Counted from the first letter of the stretch, positions 18,392 to 26,913 are shown. The stretch is 64,000 nucleotides of DNA from CAVVAL01 sp963742725 (GCA_963742725.1 CAVUMX010000001.1:1550001-1614000), one strand, 5' to 3'. The notes: generated from the letters alone by a model not told the origin. Numbers and translations: made by a program.

Positions 18392-19618
18392 TCAGGCGAC
18401 CGCCCGGGCCCGCCAGCCGTAACGCTGGGCACGTGCCGCCTCGTACACGCCGACCATCGCGGCCGCGTACCGGTCGGGGGTGTGCGCCAGCGCACGCTCG
18501 TGCCCGGTGAGTGCCAGCTCGGCCGCGAATGCCGGGTCGCGCAGGACGCGGAGCAGGCCGGTGGCCAGCGCGTCCGGGGTCGGCTCGGTGCAGAGTCCGG
18601 CGCCGCCGAGCGCGCCGTGCGCGTGCAGCTCCGCGTCCACCAGGACGACCGGCAGGCCGGCGAGCGCCGCCTCCTGGAGCACGAGCCCCTGGGTGTCGGT
18701 ACGGGACGGGAACGCGAACGCGTCCGCGCTGGCGTACGCGGCGGCGACCTCGGAGGGCGGGAGTTGCCCGGTGCGGACGACGCGGTCCTCGATGCCGGAC
18801 ACCAGCCCGTCCACCCACGGACGGTCGTACACGGCGCCGACAAGCACGAGCCGGGCCCGCGGGTCAGCGGAGAGCACGCCCCGGAACGCGGATACCAGCA
18901 GGTCGACGCCCTTTTCCCGGTTGACCCGGCCGACGAAGACGATGGTCGGTTCGCCGTCCGCCAGTCCCCAGCGGGACCGGAATCCGGCGACTTCGGCAGG
19001 CGAGACGGGTCGGGCGGCCACTCCGGTCGGCAGCACCGACACCAGCGACGGGTCGACCGGCAGCTCGGCCCGGGACAGGACGGCCCGGGTCGGGACGACG
19101 ACAGCGTCCGTCCCGTCGAGCAGGAGCCGGTTGGTGAGGTCCATCAGGCCGTGCCGACCACCGCCGACGACGCACGAGGGTGCGCCGAGCCGGCGCCGGT
19201 AGGCACCGAACGCGACCCGCAGCGCCCGGGTGGGGATCCGGTACGCGTCGAGGTAGGCGTGCAGGTCCGTGTGGTAGGTCTGCACGAGCGGGAGCCCGAG
19301 CCGGTGCGCCGCGAGGATTCCCAGCAGCCCGACGGGCCCCGGGGTGTGGATGTGGATCACCTCGGGCGCGAGCCCCTTGACCAGGCCGACGTGCCGCGAC
19401 CGTGGCCACGCCGCGAGCCGCAGGTTCGCCACCCCGCACGGCATGGACGGCAGCGCCTTGACCGGCAGGTCCGCGTCGAACGGCGTGTCCGGGTGGCGTG
19501 GCGCGACGAGCGTGCTGGTGCAGCCGAACCGTGGCAGGGCATGTGCGAGCGTCCGGATCGAGGTGATCACCCCGTCCCGGCGCGGCAGGTAGGTGTCGGA
19601 GAAGTGCACGACGTGCAC
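18392..19618 (-). CDS. GT4-family glycosyltransferase
   Basis: A 408-residue retaining GT-B glycosyltransferase. The N-terminal acceptor domain begins VHVVHFSDTYLPRRDGVI, with HIHTPGPVG in the first Rossmann lobe. The donor domain contains FVGRVNREKGVDLLVSAF and the closing EX7E-like QEAALAGLPVVLVDAE. The start GTG 19618 has GAGG six bases upstream; a TTG at 19651 is weaker. The fold is that of the mannosyl-/galactosyl-transferases that build actinobacterial glycolipids, but donor and acceptor cannot be fixed. It is unrelated to its nucleotide-salvage neighbours and sits 15 bases upstream of upp on the same strand. Confidence 0.88.
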   Translation of the reverse strand: MHVVHFSDTYLPRRDGVITSIRTLAHALPRFGCTSTLVAPRHPDTPFDADLPVKALPSMPCGVANLRLAAWPRSRHVGLVKGLAPEVIHIHTPGPVGLLGILAAHRLGLPLVQTYHTDLHAYLDAYRIPTRALRVAFGAYRRRLGAPSCVVGGGRHGLMDLTNRLLLDGTDAVVVPTRAVLSRAELPVDPSLVSVLPTGVAARPVSPAEVAGFRSRWGLADGEPTIVFVGRVNREKGVDLLVSAFRGVLSADPRARLVLVGAVYDRPWVDGLVSGIEDRVVRTGQLPPSEVAAAYASADAFAFPSRTDTQGLVLQEAALAGLPVVLVDAELHAHGALGGAGLCTEPTPDALATGLLRVLRDPAFAAELALTGHERALAHTPDRYAAAMVGVYEAARAQRYGWRARAVA

Positions 19619-19841
19619 GGCGGCCTCACGAGGGTCGCGGTATTCCGGCAAATCCGGCTGTCATGCCGGACGTTAATGCTGGTCACCAGCCGCAGGATGC
19701 CCCATGGACGAGGCTTCGCCCAGGCTTCACGCGCAGATGCGCAGTGTTCGCCGGGACGTCACTTGCTGCCAGCAGAACACCCGTTCATTCGGCAGCCACC
19801 GCCCGAGGTCACCGGCCGCGACGCTGCGTAGACTCGCAGCT

Positions 19842-20792
19842 ATGACAGCCACGGCACCGGCGCCGTACGCCGACGTCACACGGTCGGAGGCGTCGCTCCG
19901 AAGGTTCCTGCACGGCCTCCCCGGCGTTGACCAGGTGGGTGCGGAAGCGCGCGCGGCGATGCTCGGCACCCGCTCGATCAAGACCACCAGCAAGGCGTAC
20001 GCGCTGGACCTCGCGATCCGCATGATCGACCTCACGACCCTCGAAGGCGCCGACACGCCGGGCAAGGTGCGGGCGCTGGCCGCGAAGGCGCGCCGCCCCG
20101 ACCCTGCCGACCCGTCCTGCCCGCACGTGGCGGCGGTCTGCGTCTACCCCGACCGGGTTCCGGACGCCGTCGAGGCGCTGAAGGGGAGCGGGGTGCACGT
20201 GGCGAGCGTCGCCACGGCGTTCCCCTCGGGCCGCGCGGCCCTGGACATCAAGGTCAGCGACACGAAGGACGCGGTCGCGGCCGGCGCCGACGAGATCGAC
20301 ATGGTGATCGACCGGGGCGCGTTCCTGGCCGGCAACTACCAGAAGGTCTACGACGAGATCGTCGCCATCAAGGAGGCGTGCGGCGACACGCACCTCAAGG
20401 TGATCCTGGAGACCGGCGAGCTGGTCACGTACGACAACGTGCGGCGCGCGTCCTGGCTGGCGATGCTGGCCGGCGGCGACTTCATCAAGACCTCGACCGG
20501 CAAGATCCAGCCGGCGGCGACGCTGCCGGTGACGCTGGTGATGCTGGAGGCGGTCCGCGACTTCCGGGACGCCACCGGGCGGCAGGTCGGCATGAAGCCG
20601 GCGGGCGGCATCCGCAACGCGAAGGACGCCATCAAGTACCTGGTGATGGTGAACGAGACCTGCGGCCCGGACTGGCTCGACCCGGACTGGTTCCGGTTCG
20701 GCGCGTCCACGCTGCTCAACGACGTCCTCATGCAACGGACGAAGATGGCGACCGGCCGGTACTCCGGTCCCGACTACTTCACTTTGGACTGA
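19842..20792 (+). CDS. deoC: Deoxyribose-phosphate aldolase
   Basis: A 316-residue class I aldolase that splits 2-deoxyribose-5-phosphate into glyceraldehyde-3-phosphate and acetaldehyde. The Schiff-base lysine lies in GDFIKTSTGKIQP, the second active-site lysine in VGMKPAGGIRN, and the acidic EIDMVIDRGA is present. The N-terminus is about 55 residues longer than the E. coli enzyme, as in many actinomycetes. ATG 19842 is the first sensible start. The roughly 220-base gap to the divergent glycosyltransferase gene must hold the promoter. The aldehyde dehydrogenase gene follows by two bases, so acetaldehyde can be disposed of at once. Confidence 0.96.
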   Translation: MTATAPAPYADVTRSEASLRRFLHGLPGVDQVGAEARAAMLGTRSIKTTSKAYALDLAIRMIDLTTLEGADTPGKVRALAAKARRPDPADPSCPHVAAVCVYPDRVPDAVEALKGSGVHVASVATAFPSGRAALDIKVSDTKDAVAAGADEIDMVIDRGAFLAGNYQKVYDEIVAIKEACGDTHLKVILETGELVTYDNVRRASWLAMLAGGDFIKTSTGKIQPAATLPVTLVMLEAVRDFRDATGRQVGMKPAGGIRNAKDAIKYLVMVNETCGPDWLDPDWFRFGASTLLNDVLMQRTKMATGRYSGPDYFTLD

Positions 20793-20794
20793 TC

Positions 20795-22249
20795 ATGTTC
20801 GAGTACGCGCCCGCGCCGGAGTCCCGCGCCGTGGTGGACATCAAGCCGTCGTACGGGCTGTTCATCGGCGGCGAGTTCGTCGAAGGCACCGGGACGGCCT
20901 TCAAGTCGATCTCGCCGGCCACCGAGGAGGTCCTGGCCGAGGTCACCGAGGCCAGCGCGGCGGACGTCGACAAGGCCGTGGCCGCCGCCCGCAAGGCGTA
21001 CGACCGGGTCTGGTCGAAGCTGCCGCCGCGCGAGCGCGGCAAGTACCTGTACCGGATCGCGCGGATCATCCAGGAGCGGTCCCGCGAGCTGGCCGTGCTG
21101 GAGTCCCTCGACAACGGCAAGCCGATCCGCGAGTCCAGGGACGTCGACATCCCGCTGGTCGCCGCGCACTTCTTCTACTACGCGGGCTGGGCGGACAAGC
21201 TCAAGTACGCGTGGCCCGGCCGGAAGCCGGCAGATGGGCACAGTGGGCCCGATCCGCAGCCCTTGGGCGTTTGCGCCCAAGTCATCCCGTGGAACTTCCC
21301 GCTGCTCATGCTGGCGTGGAAGATCGCACCGGCCCTGGCCTGCGGCAACACCGTCGTGCTGAAGCCGGCCGAGACGACCCCGCTGACGGCGCTGCTGTTC
21401 GCGGAGATCTGCCAGCAGGCCGACCTGCCGCCCGGTGTCGTCAACATCGTCACCGGCGCGGGCGAGACCGGCCGGGCGCTGGTCGAGCACCCTGGCGTCG
21501 ACAAGGTGGCGTTCACCGGGTCGACCGAGGTCGGCAAGGCGATCGCGCGGTCGGTGGCCGGCACCGCCAAGAAGGTCACGCTCGAACTGGGCGGCAAGGC
21601 CGCGAACGTGGTGTTCGAGGACGCGCCGATCGACCAGGCCGTCGAGGGCATCGTCAACGGGATCTTCTTCAACCAGGGCCACGTGTGCTGCGCCGGTTCG
21701 CGGCTGCTCGTCCAGGAGAGCGTCTACGACGAGCTGATGACGTCACTCAAGCGCCGGCTCGGCACGCTGCGCGTCGGCGACCCGCTGGACAAGAACACCG
21801 ACATCGGCGCGATCAACTCGGCGGCGCAGCTGGCGAAGATCCGCGAGCTGAGCGAGGTCGGCGAGTCCGAGGGCGCCGAGCGCTGGTCGCCGCCGTGCGA
21901 GCTGCCCGACCGGGGGTTCTGGTTCCCGCCGACCGTCTTCACCGGCGTGTCGCAGGCGCACCGGATCGCGCGCGAGGAGATCTTCGGCCCGGTGCTGTCC
22001 GTCCTGACGTTCCGCACCCCGGCCGAGGCCGTCGAGAAGGCGAACAACACGCCGTTCGGCCTCTCGGCCGGCGTCTGGACGGAGAAGGGCTCACGGATCC
22101 TCTGGATGGCGGACAAGCTCCGCGCCGGCGTGCTCTGGGCCAACACGTTCAACAAGTTCGACCCGTCGTCGCCGTTCGGCGGCTACAAGGAGTCCGGTTA
22201 CGGCCGCGAAGGCGGCCGCCACGGCTTGGAGGCATATCTCCGTGGCTGA
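20795..22249 (+). CDS. NAD(P)-dependent aldehyde dehydrogenase
   Basis: A complete 484-residue aldehyde dehydrogenase. The active-site Asn is in VIPWNFPLLMLAWK, the NAD(P)-binding Lys in VVLKPAETTPLT, the general base Glu in VTLELGGKAANVV, and the nucleophile in GHVCCAGSRLLV. The start ATG 20795 comes two bases after the deoC stop, so acetaldehyde from DeoC is the likely substrate, oxidised to acetate. A short insertion (about residues 145-152, RKPADGHS) before the GPDPQPLGV segment is unusual in composition but keeps the frame. The 3' end overlaps the next, truncated homologue by eight bases. Confidence 0.93.
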   Translation: MFEYAPAPESRAVVDIKPSYGLFIGGEFVEGTGTAFKSISPATEEVLAEVTEASAADVDKAVAAARKAYDRVWSKLPPRERGKYLYRIARIIQERSRELAVLESLDNGKPIRESRDVDIPLVAAHFFYYAGWADKLKYAWPGRKPADGHSGPDPQPLGVCAQVIPWNFPLLMLAWKIAPALACGNTVVLKPAETTPLTALLFAEICQQADLPPGVVNIVTGAGETGRALVEHPGVDKVAFTGSTEVGKAIARSVAGTAKKVTLELGGKAANVVFEDAPIDQAVEGIVNGIFFNQGHVCCAGSRLLVQESVYDELMTSLKRRLGTLRVGDPLDKNTDIGAINSAAQLAKIRELSEVGESEGAERWSPPCELPDRGFWFPPTVFTGVSQAHRIAREEIFGPVLSVLTFRTPAEAVEKANNTPFGLSAGVWTEKGSRILWMADKLRAGVLWANTFNKFDPSSPFGGYKESGYGREGGRHGLEAYLRG

Positions 22250-23222
22250 GAAAGCAAAGTCTGGAACGCGAAGCCGGATCCAGAGCGCCGCTGCCAAGGC
22301 CGCAGGGAGCGAGGAGGCCTCCAGGTCCCGAGCGACCGAGAACGCCGGCAGCGGTGGTCTGGGCCGGCTACCTGTGTTGAAGACGTACAAGTTGTATGTG
22401 GGCGGCAAGTTCCCCCGCAGCGAGTCGGGGCGGTCGTACCAGGTCAGCGATGCGAAGGGGCGGTTCGTGGCGAACGCGGCGCAGGCCTCCCGCAAGGACG
22501 TCCGCGACGCCGTGGTCGCCGCCCGCAAGGCCGTGGCCGGCTGGTCGGGCGCCACCGCGTACAACCGTGGCCAGGTCCTGTACCGGGTCGCGGAGCTGCT
22601 GGAGGGCCGCCGGTCCCAGTTCGTGGACGAGGTCGTCCAGGGCGAGGGCCTGACCCGTGCCAAGGCCGAGGCGGTCGTGGACGCGGCGATCGACCGCTGG
22701 GTCTGGTACGCGGGCTGGTCGGACAAGGTCACCCAGATCGCCGGCAACGCGAACCCGGTCGCCGGCCCGTTCTTCAACCTGTCCACGCCGGAGCCGACGG
22801 GTGTCGTGGGCGTGCTCGCGCCGCAGGCGTCGTCCCTGCTCGGGCTGGTGTCCGTCGTGGCACCGGCCATCGTCACGGGCAACACCGTCGTGGTGATCGC
22901 CAGCCAGGACCGTCCCCTGCCGGCGGTGACGCTGAGCGAGGTGCTGGCCACGTCCGACGTGCCGGGCGGTGTCGTCAACATCCTCACCGGCCACACGGCG
23001 GAGATGGCGTCCTGGCTCGCCGCCCACATGGACGTCAACGCGATCGATCTCGTCGGCGCCCCCGCCGAGCAGGCCACCGACCTGGAGGTCGCCGCGGCCG
23101 ACAACCTCAAGCGGGTGCTCCGCCGGCCCGCGACAGAGCCCGACTGGGCGGCCGAACCGGCGCTCGACCGGCTCCTCGGGTACCTGGAGATCAAGACGGT
23201 CTGGCACCCGATCGGTGTGTGA
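22242..23222 (+). CDS. Half-length, catalytically dead aldehyde dehydrogenase paralogue
   Basis: A 326-residue protein homologous to only the NAD-binding half of aldehyde dehydrogenases. Residues 47-300 follow the family (YKLYVGGKFPRSESGRSYQ, GVVGVLAPQASSLLGLV, DVPGGVVNILTG). The catalytic Asn region reads PQASS in place of PWNFP, the coenzyme Lys region reads VVIASQDRP in place of VVLKPAE, and the domain with Glu and Cys is absent. An Ala/Lys/Arg-rich tail of about 45 residues precedes it. It is translated from GTG 22242, inside the end of the active enzyme gene, so the two proteins are coupled. I infer a structural or regulatory partner of the active subunit. The frame is intact, which argues against a random pseudogene. 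Confidence 0.85.
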   Translation: MAEKAKSGTRSRIQSAAAKAAGSEEASRSRATENAGSGGLGRLPVLKTYKLYVGGKFPRSESGRSYQVSDAKGRFVANAAQASRKDVRDAVVAARKAVAGWSGATAYNRGQVLYRVAELLEGRRSQFVDEVVQGEGLTRAKAEAVVDAAIDRWVWYAGWSDKVTQIAGNANPVAGPFFNLSTPEPTGVVGVLAPQASSLLGLVSVVAPAIVTGNTVVVIASQDRPLPAVTLSEVLATSDVPGGVVNILTGHTAEMASWLAAHMDVNAIDLVGAPAEQATDLEVAAADNLKRVLRRPATEPDWAAEPALDRLLGYLEIKTVWHPIGV

Positions 23223-23281
23223 TTGGCTGAGCGGTCTAAGGTCGCAGCGGACGTCCACTGCGCGCAGTAACCGGAGGAACC

Positions 23282-24049
23282 GTGGGTAAGCCCGACTCGA
23301 CCGACGACGACGTCAAGAACCTCGCCGAGGACGCCTCCGCCGAGGAACTGGACTCGACCGACGCCGACCTCGACGAGACCGACCTCGACGAGGACGACGT
23401 CGACGTCGACGTCGACGAGGATGACGACGAGGCCGGCGACAGCGACGACGACGGCCAGTCCACCGAGACCGCGCTGTTCTGGGCGGAGACCGAGGTGGAC
23501 CCGGTCGAGATCGCGCTCCCGGCCGGCACCGGCCTGACCCTGCGGCACTACCGCACGGTCGAGGACGACGACGGCGACGAGACCGAAGAGGCCGTCTTCC
23601 TCGCGCACCGCGGCAAGCTGCACCTGTTCCGCAGCGCCAAGGGCCTGATCGGCTTCATCAACTCGGACGCGCCGCACGACCTCACCGAGATCGAGTCCTG
23701 GCCGGCCGTGCAGCGTCGGGCCACCGAGGCCGACATCGTCGCGGACGAGGAAGACGAGTACGAGCTGGACCTCGTCGTGGAGAACCTGCGCGGCGGCCAC
23801 GACATGTGGGAGCCGGACGTGCTGATCCCGGCCGGCGAGGTCGCCCGGGACATCGCGTTCGCCTGCGGGCTGGACGAGGTCCTCGCGACGCTCGCCACGG
23901 GTTCGCCGCTGGATGACCTCGACGAGGCGCTCCGCGACGGCGGGTTCCTGGCGCGGCGCCGGTTGAAGAAGGTCGGCGCCGAGCAGGCGGCGATCGGGTG
24001 GCGCGGCGTGATCGGCAAGCTGTCGGCGGCCGTCGAGTGGCACGACTGA
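23282..24049 (+). CDS. Conserved acidic protein of unknown function
   Basis: A 255-residue soluble protein. Residues 8-58 are a nearly continuous Asp/Glu stretch (DLDEDDVDVDVDEDDDEAG) with almost no hydrophobic residues, presumably disordered. The remainder looks folded (FWAETEVDPVEIALPAGTG, VFLAHRGKLHLFRS, DLVVENLRGGHDMWEPD). I recognise it as an actinobacterial conserved family but know no function. The start GTG 23282 follows GGAGG. It overlaps the kinase-like gene downstream by 13 bases, and both follow the deoC-aldehyde dehydrogenase operon, so it may belong to the same transcript. Confidence 0.75.
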   Translation: MGKPDSTDDDVKNLAEDASAEELDSTDADLDETDLDEDDVDVDVDEDDDEAGDSDDDGQSTETALFWAETEVDPVEIALPAGTGLTLRHYRTVEDDDGDETEEAVFLAHRGKLHLFRSAKGLIGFINSDAPHDLTEIESWPAVQRRATEADIVADEEDEYELDLVVENLRGGHDMWEPDVLIPAGEVARDIAFACGLDEVLATLATGSPLDDLDEALRDGGFLARRRLKKVGAEQAAIGWRGVIGKLSAAVEWHD

Positions 24050-24672
24050 GCGGTAGACCGGCCGCACAGGTAGTCCTGCTCGCCGGCCCGTCCGGGTCGG
24101 GCAAGTCGTATGTGGCGCGGCGTACCGGGCTGCCCGTGCTCGCCCTCGACGACTTCTACCGCGACGGAGACGACCCCAGGCTGCCCCGCCAACCGGGCGG
24201 ACTGGTGGACTGGGACGATCCGGCCTCGTGGAACGCGGACGACGCGGTCGCGACGATCGTCCGCCTGTGCGAGCAGCGGCGCGCCGACGTCCCGGTGTAC
24301 TCGATCGGCGCGGACCGTCGCACCGGCACGCACGTGCTCGACCTCGGCGACGCGCCGCTGTTCGTCGCCGAGGGCATCTTCGCGGCCGAGATCGTCGCGG
24401 CGTGCCGGGACGCCGGCGTGCTGGCCGATGCCGTCGCGCTACGCCGCACCCGCCAGGTGACGTACGTCCGCCGGCTGGCCCGTGACCTGCGGGAAGGGCG
24501 GAAGGCGCCGGGCATCCTGGTCCGCCGGGGCTGGACGCTGATGCGCGCGGAACCCAGGGTGCTGGCCCGCCAGACCGCGCTCGGCTGCCGGCCCCGGAAT
24601 GCCCACGGCACGCTGCGAGCCGTCCGGTCCCTGCTGGTCTCCCTTAGGGGTGCGGATCGTCCGGCCGAGTGA
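24037..24672 (+). CDS. Uridine kinase-like P-loop protein
   Basis: A 211-residue P-loop kinase: Walker A VVLLAGPSGSGKSYVARR (about residues 11-28), acceptor-binding LALDDFYRDGDDPRLP, and FVAEGIFAAEIV in the Walker B position. These match the uridine kinase/Udk superfamily, with DDFY the hallmark. It would phosphorylate uridine or cytidine to the monophosphate, in line with the surrounding salvage genes. The start GTG 24037 lies inside the end of the acidic protein gene. It is shorter than E. coli Udk at the C-terminus, so substrate specificity is uncertain. Confidence 0.83.
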   Translation: MARLSGRPAAQVVLLAGPSGSGKSYVARRTGLPVLALDDFYRDGDDPRLPRQPGGLVDWDDPASWNADDAVATIVRLCEQRRADVPVYSIGADRRTGTHVLDLGDAPLFVAEGIFAAEIVAACRDAGVLADAVALRRTRQVTYVRRLARDLREGRKAPGILVRRGWTLMRAEPRVLARQTALGCRPRNAHGTLRAVRSLLVSLRGADRPAE

Positions 24673-24743
24673 GGTCGGAACCGTAAAACCGCCTTTACCG
24701 TTGGTGGTGGAAAGCTTCATCACACGGAGGAGTTGGGTTCCCT

Positions 24744-24926
24744 ATGGCAAGCCTGTACCGCCCCCGTCACGGCCGGATGATCGCGGGGGTCTGCGCTGGG
24801 CTCGGCCGGCGGTTCGGCCTTTCGGCGACGACGGTCCGGATCCTGTTCGTGCTGTCCTGCCTGCTGCCCGGTCCGCAGATCCTCGCCTACCTCATCCTCT
24901 GGATCCTCATGCCCAACGAGCGCTGA
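24744..24926 (+). CDS. PspC-domain membrane protein
   Basis: A complete 60-residue PspC domain: LYRPRHGRMIAGVCAGLGRR followed by one membrane helix (about residues 30-55, ILFVLSCLLPGPQILAYLIL). PspC proteins take part in envelope stress sensing; a stand-alone short form is common in actinomycetes. ATG 24744 with GGAGGAG about 12 bases upstream. Its 3' end overlaps the convergent phosphatase gene by 40 bases. Confidence 0.9.
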   Translation: MASLYRPRHGRMIAGVCAGLGRRFGLSATTVRILFVLSCLLPGPQILAYLILWILMPNER

Positions 24927-25813
24927 CCCACCGGTAGCCGGAGCCTGGCGACCAGGGCCCGATGGTCGCTGCCGGGGACGTCGTAGACCTCGACGTTCTC
25001 GGCAGCGGCCTCGTCCGACACCAGCACGTGGTCGATCGTGACGGGTGGCAGCGGGTGCCCGTTCGGCCAGGTCGGCACCAGCCCGGCTCCGGCTGCCGCG
25101 GCGGCGTCGCGGTAGCCGGTGCCGACCAGCCGGCGCAACGTCCGGTGGTCGAGGGTGGCGTTGAAGTCCCCCGCCAGGATCCGCAGCGAGCGACGGCCTT
25201 CGGGCAACAGCCGGAAATCCTGGTGCCAGCGGCTGACCGGGTCGCCGGGCAGCGGCGGCGCGGTGTGGACGGACACGACGTCGACCGTGTGGCGCGGCGT
25301 CCGGAGGGTCGCGCGGGCCATGTCGAAGGTCGTCGCGGTATCGAGCCCACCCGCATCGGTGAGCGGAAAGCGGGCGTACAGGCCGGTCCCGCTCGCGCCC
25401 GGCTGCGGCCGCAGCGCGCGGTACGGCAGCTCCCTGGCGATACCGGCCGCGTCGAGTCTGGCCACCGCCTCGGGTGTCAGCTCCTGGACGCTCACCAGAT
25501 CGGGCTTGACCCGCCGGATCAGCGGCATGGGGTCTGCCAGGCCGTGGTAGACGTTCACGGTCATGACGACGAGCCGGTCACCGTCCGGTGTGGACCCGGC
25601 GATCGTCCTGGGCAGCACCTGCGCGCCGAACACCACGACGATCAGGGCCGCCGCCACGGCCTCCCGCCACCGCCGCAGCACCACGGAGCCGGCCAGCACC
25701 AGGACGGCGAAGGCCGCGACGTACGGCGTGTACGAGACGAGTTGGACGAGCGGCGTGAACAGGTCGAGCCCGGCGGCCCGGACGAGTGCCCAGGCCGCCA
25801 GCGCCCCGATCAG
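24887..25813 (-). CDS. Endonuclease/exonuclease/phosphatase-family membrane protein
   Basis: A DNase I-fold hydrolase anchored by N-terminal helices (ALAAWALVRAAGLDLF, YVAAFAVLVLAGSVVL, AALIVVVFGAQVLP). The catalytic pieces are MTVNVYHG (Asn), VSVQELTPE (Glu), LAGDFNATLDH, VTIDHVLVSD and PGSDHRALVARL. Coding signal begins at about 25830, inside the end of the add gene, but no ATG, GTG or TTG exists there in this frame. The nearest candidates are CTG 25813 (used here) or a GTG in the third helix. The start is therefore uncertain. It may be co-transcribed with add. The usual members act on nucleic acid, inositol phosphates or sphingomyelin; substrate unknown. Confidence 0.75.
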   Translation of the reverse strand: MIGALAAWALVRAAGLDLFTPLVQLVSYTPYVAAFAVLVLAGSVVLRRWREAVAAALIVVVFGAQVLPRTIAGSTPDGDRLVVMTVNVYHGLADPMPLIRRVKPDLVSVQELTPEAVARLDAAGIARELPYRALRPQPGASGTGLYARFPLTDAGGLDTATTFDMARATLRTPRHTVDVVSVHTAPPLPGDPVSRWHQDFRLLPEGRRSLRILAGDFNATLDHRTLRRLVGTGYRDAAAAAGAGLVPTWPNGHPLPPVTIDHVLVSDEAAAENVEVYDVPGSDHRALVARLRLPVGQRSLGMRIQRMR

Positions 25814-26913
25814 GACTCGGACGAACGCAGCTCCGCGTAGCCGGGCTTGATCACGTCGTTGATCAGCGCCAGCCGCTGGTCGAACGGGATGAACGCCGAC
25901 TTCATCGCGTTCACCGTGAACCACTGCATGTCCTCGTAGCCATAGCCGAAAGCCTCGCAGAGCAGCGCAAACTCGCGGCTCATCGACGTACCGCTCATCA
26001 GGCGGTTGTCGGTGTTGACCGTGACCCGGAACCGCAGATCGTGCAGCAGCCGGATCGGGTGCTCGCTGATGGACGCCGCCGCGCCGGTCTGGACGTTCGA
26101 CGACGGGCACATCTCCAGCGGCACGCGCTTGTCACGGACGTACGCCGCGAGCCGCCCGAGCTTCGCCTCACCGGCCGGGCCGAACGTGATGTCGTCCATG
26201 ATCCGGACGCCGTGCCCGAGCCGGTCGGCACCGCACCACTGCAACGCCTCCCAGATCGACGGGAGCCCGAACGCCTCGCCGGCGTGGATCGTGAAGTGGC
26301 CGTTCTCGCGCTGGATGAACTGGAATGCGTCGAGGTGGCGGGTGGGCGGGAAGCCGGCCTCGGCGCCCGCGATGTCGAACCCGACGACGCCCGAGTCGCG
26401 GTAGGCCACGGTCAGCTCGGCGATCTCGCTGGACCGGGCGGCGTGCCGCATCGCGGTGAGCAGGGTGCCGACGCGGATCTGGTTGCCGTCCGAAGCGGCC
26501 TGGGCGCTGCCGGCCTCGAACCCGCCGAGGACCGCGTCGACGACCTCGGTCAGCGTCAGGCCCTGCTCGACGTGCAGTTCGGGCGCGAACCGGACCTCGG
26601 CGTACACGACGCCGTCGGCGGCCAGATCCTGGGCGCACTCGCTGGCGACGCGGGCCAGCGCTTCCTTCGTCTGCATCACGGCGACCGTGTGCGCGAACGT
26701 CTCCAGGTACCGCTCCAGCGAGCCGGAGTCGGCGGCGTCGCGGAACCAGGTACCGAGCGCGCCGGCATCGGTGCTGGGGAGGTTCTGGTAGTCGACGTCG
26801 CTGGCGAGGTCGATGACGGTCTGCGGCCGGAGCCCGCCGTCGAGGTGATCGTGGAGGAGGACCTTCGGCGCCCGGCGGATCCCGTCGGCGCTCGGCACCT
26901 TTGCTGAGCTCAT
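25810..26913 (-). CDS. add: Adenosine deaminase
   Basis: A 367-residue zinc enzyme converting (deoxy)adenosine to (deoxy)inosine. The metal and catalytic motifs are complete: LLHDHLDGGLRP (His-x-His), FTIHAGEAFG (zinc His and catalytic Glu), PLEMCPSSNVQT and VTVNTDNRLMSG (Asp pair). ATG 26913. Inosine formed here feeds the purine-nucleoside phosphorylase at 15301. It is divergent from the MMPL exporter across about 170 bases that must carry both promoters. Confidence 0.96.
   Translation of the reverse strand: MSSAKVPSADGIRRAPKVLLHDHLDGGLRPQTVIDLASDVDYQNLPSTDAGALGTWFRDAADSGSLERYLETFAHTVAVMQTKEALARVASECAQDLAADGVVYAEVRFAPELHVEQGLTLTEVVDAVLGGFEAGSAQAASDGNQIRVGTLLTAMRHAARSSEIAELTVAYRDSGVVGFDIAGAEAGFPPTRHLDAFQFIQRENGHFTIHAGEAFGLPSIWEALQWCGADRLGHGVRIMDDITFGPAGEAKLGRLAAYVRDKRVPLEMCPSSNVQTGAAASISEHPIRLLHDLRFRVTVNTDNRLMSGTSMSREFALLCEAFGYGYEDMQWFTVNAMKSAFIPFDQRLALINDVIKPGYAELRSSES

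Noticed and set aside
19842..24049. A bacterial microcompartment around deoC and the aldehyde dehydrogenases
   Set aside because: No BMC shell protein (hexamer or pentamer) is encoded anywhere in the window, and the N-terminal tail of the half enzyme is basic and not an amphipathic encapsulation helix.
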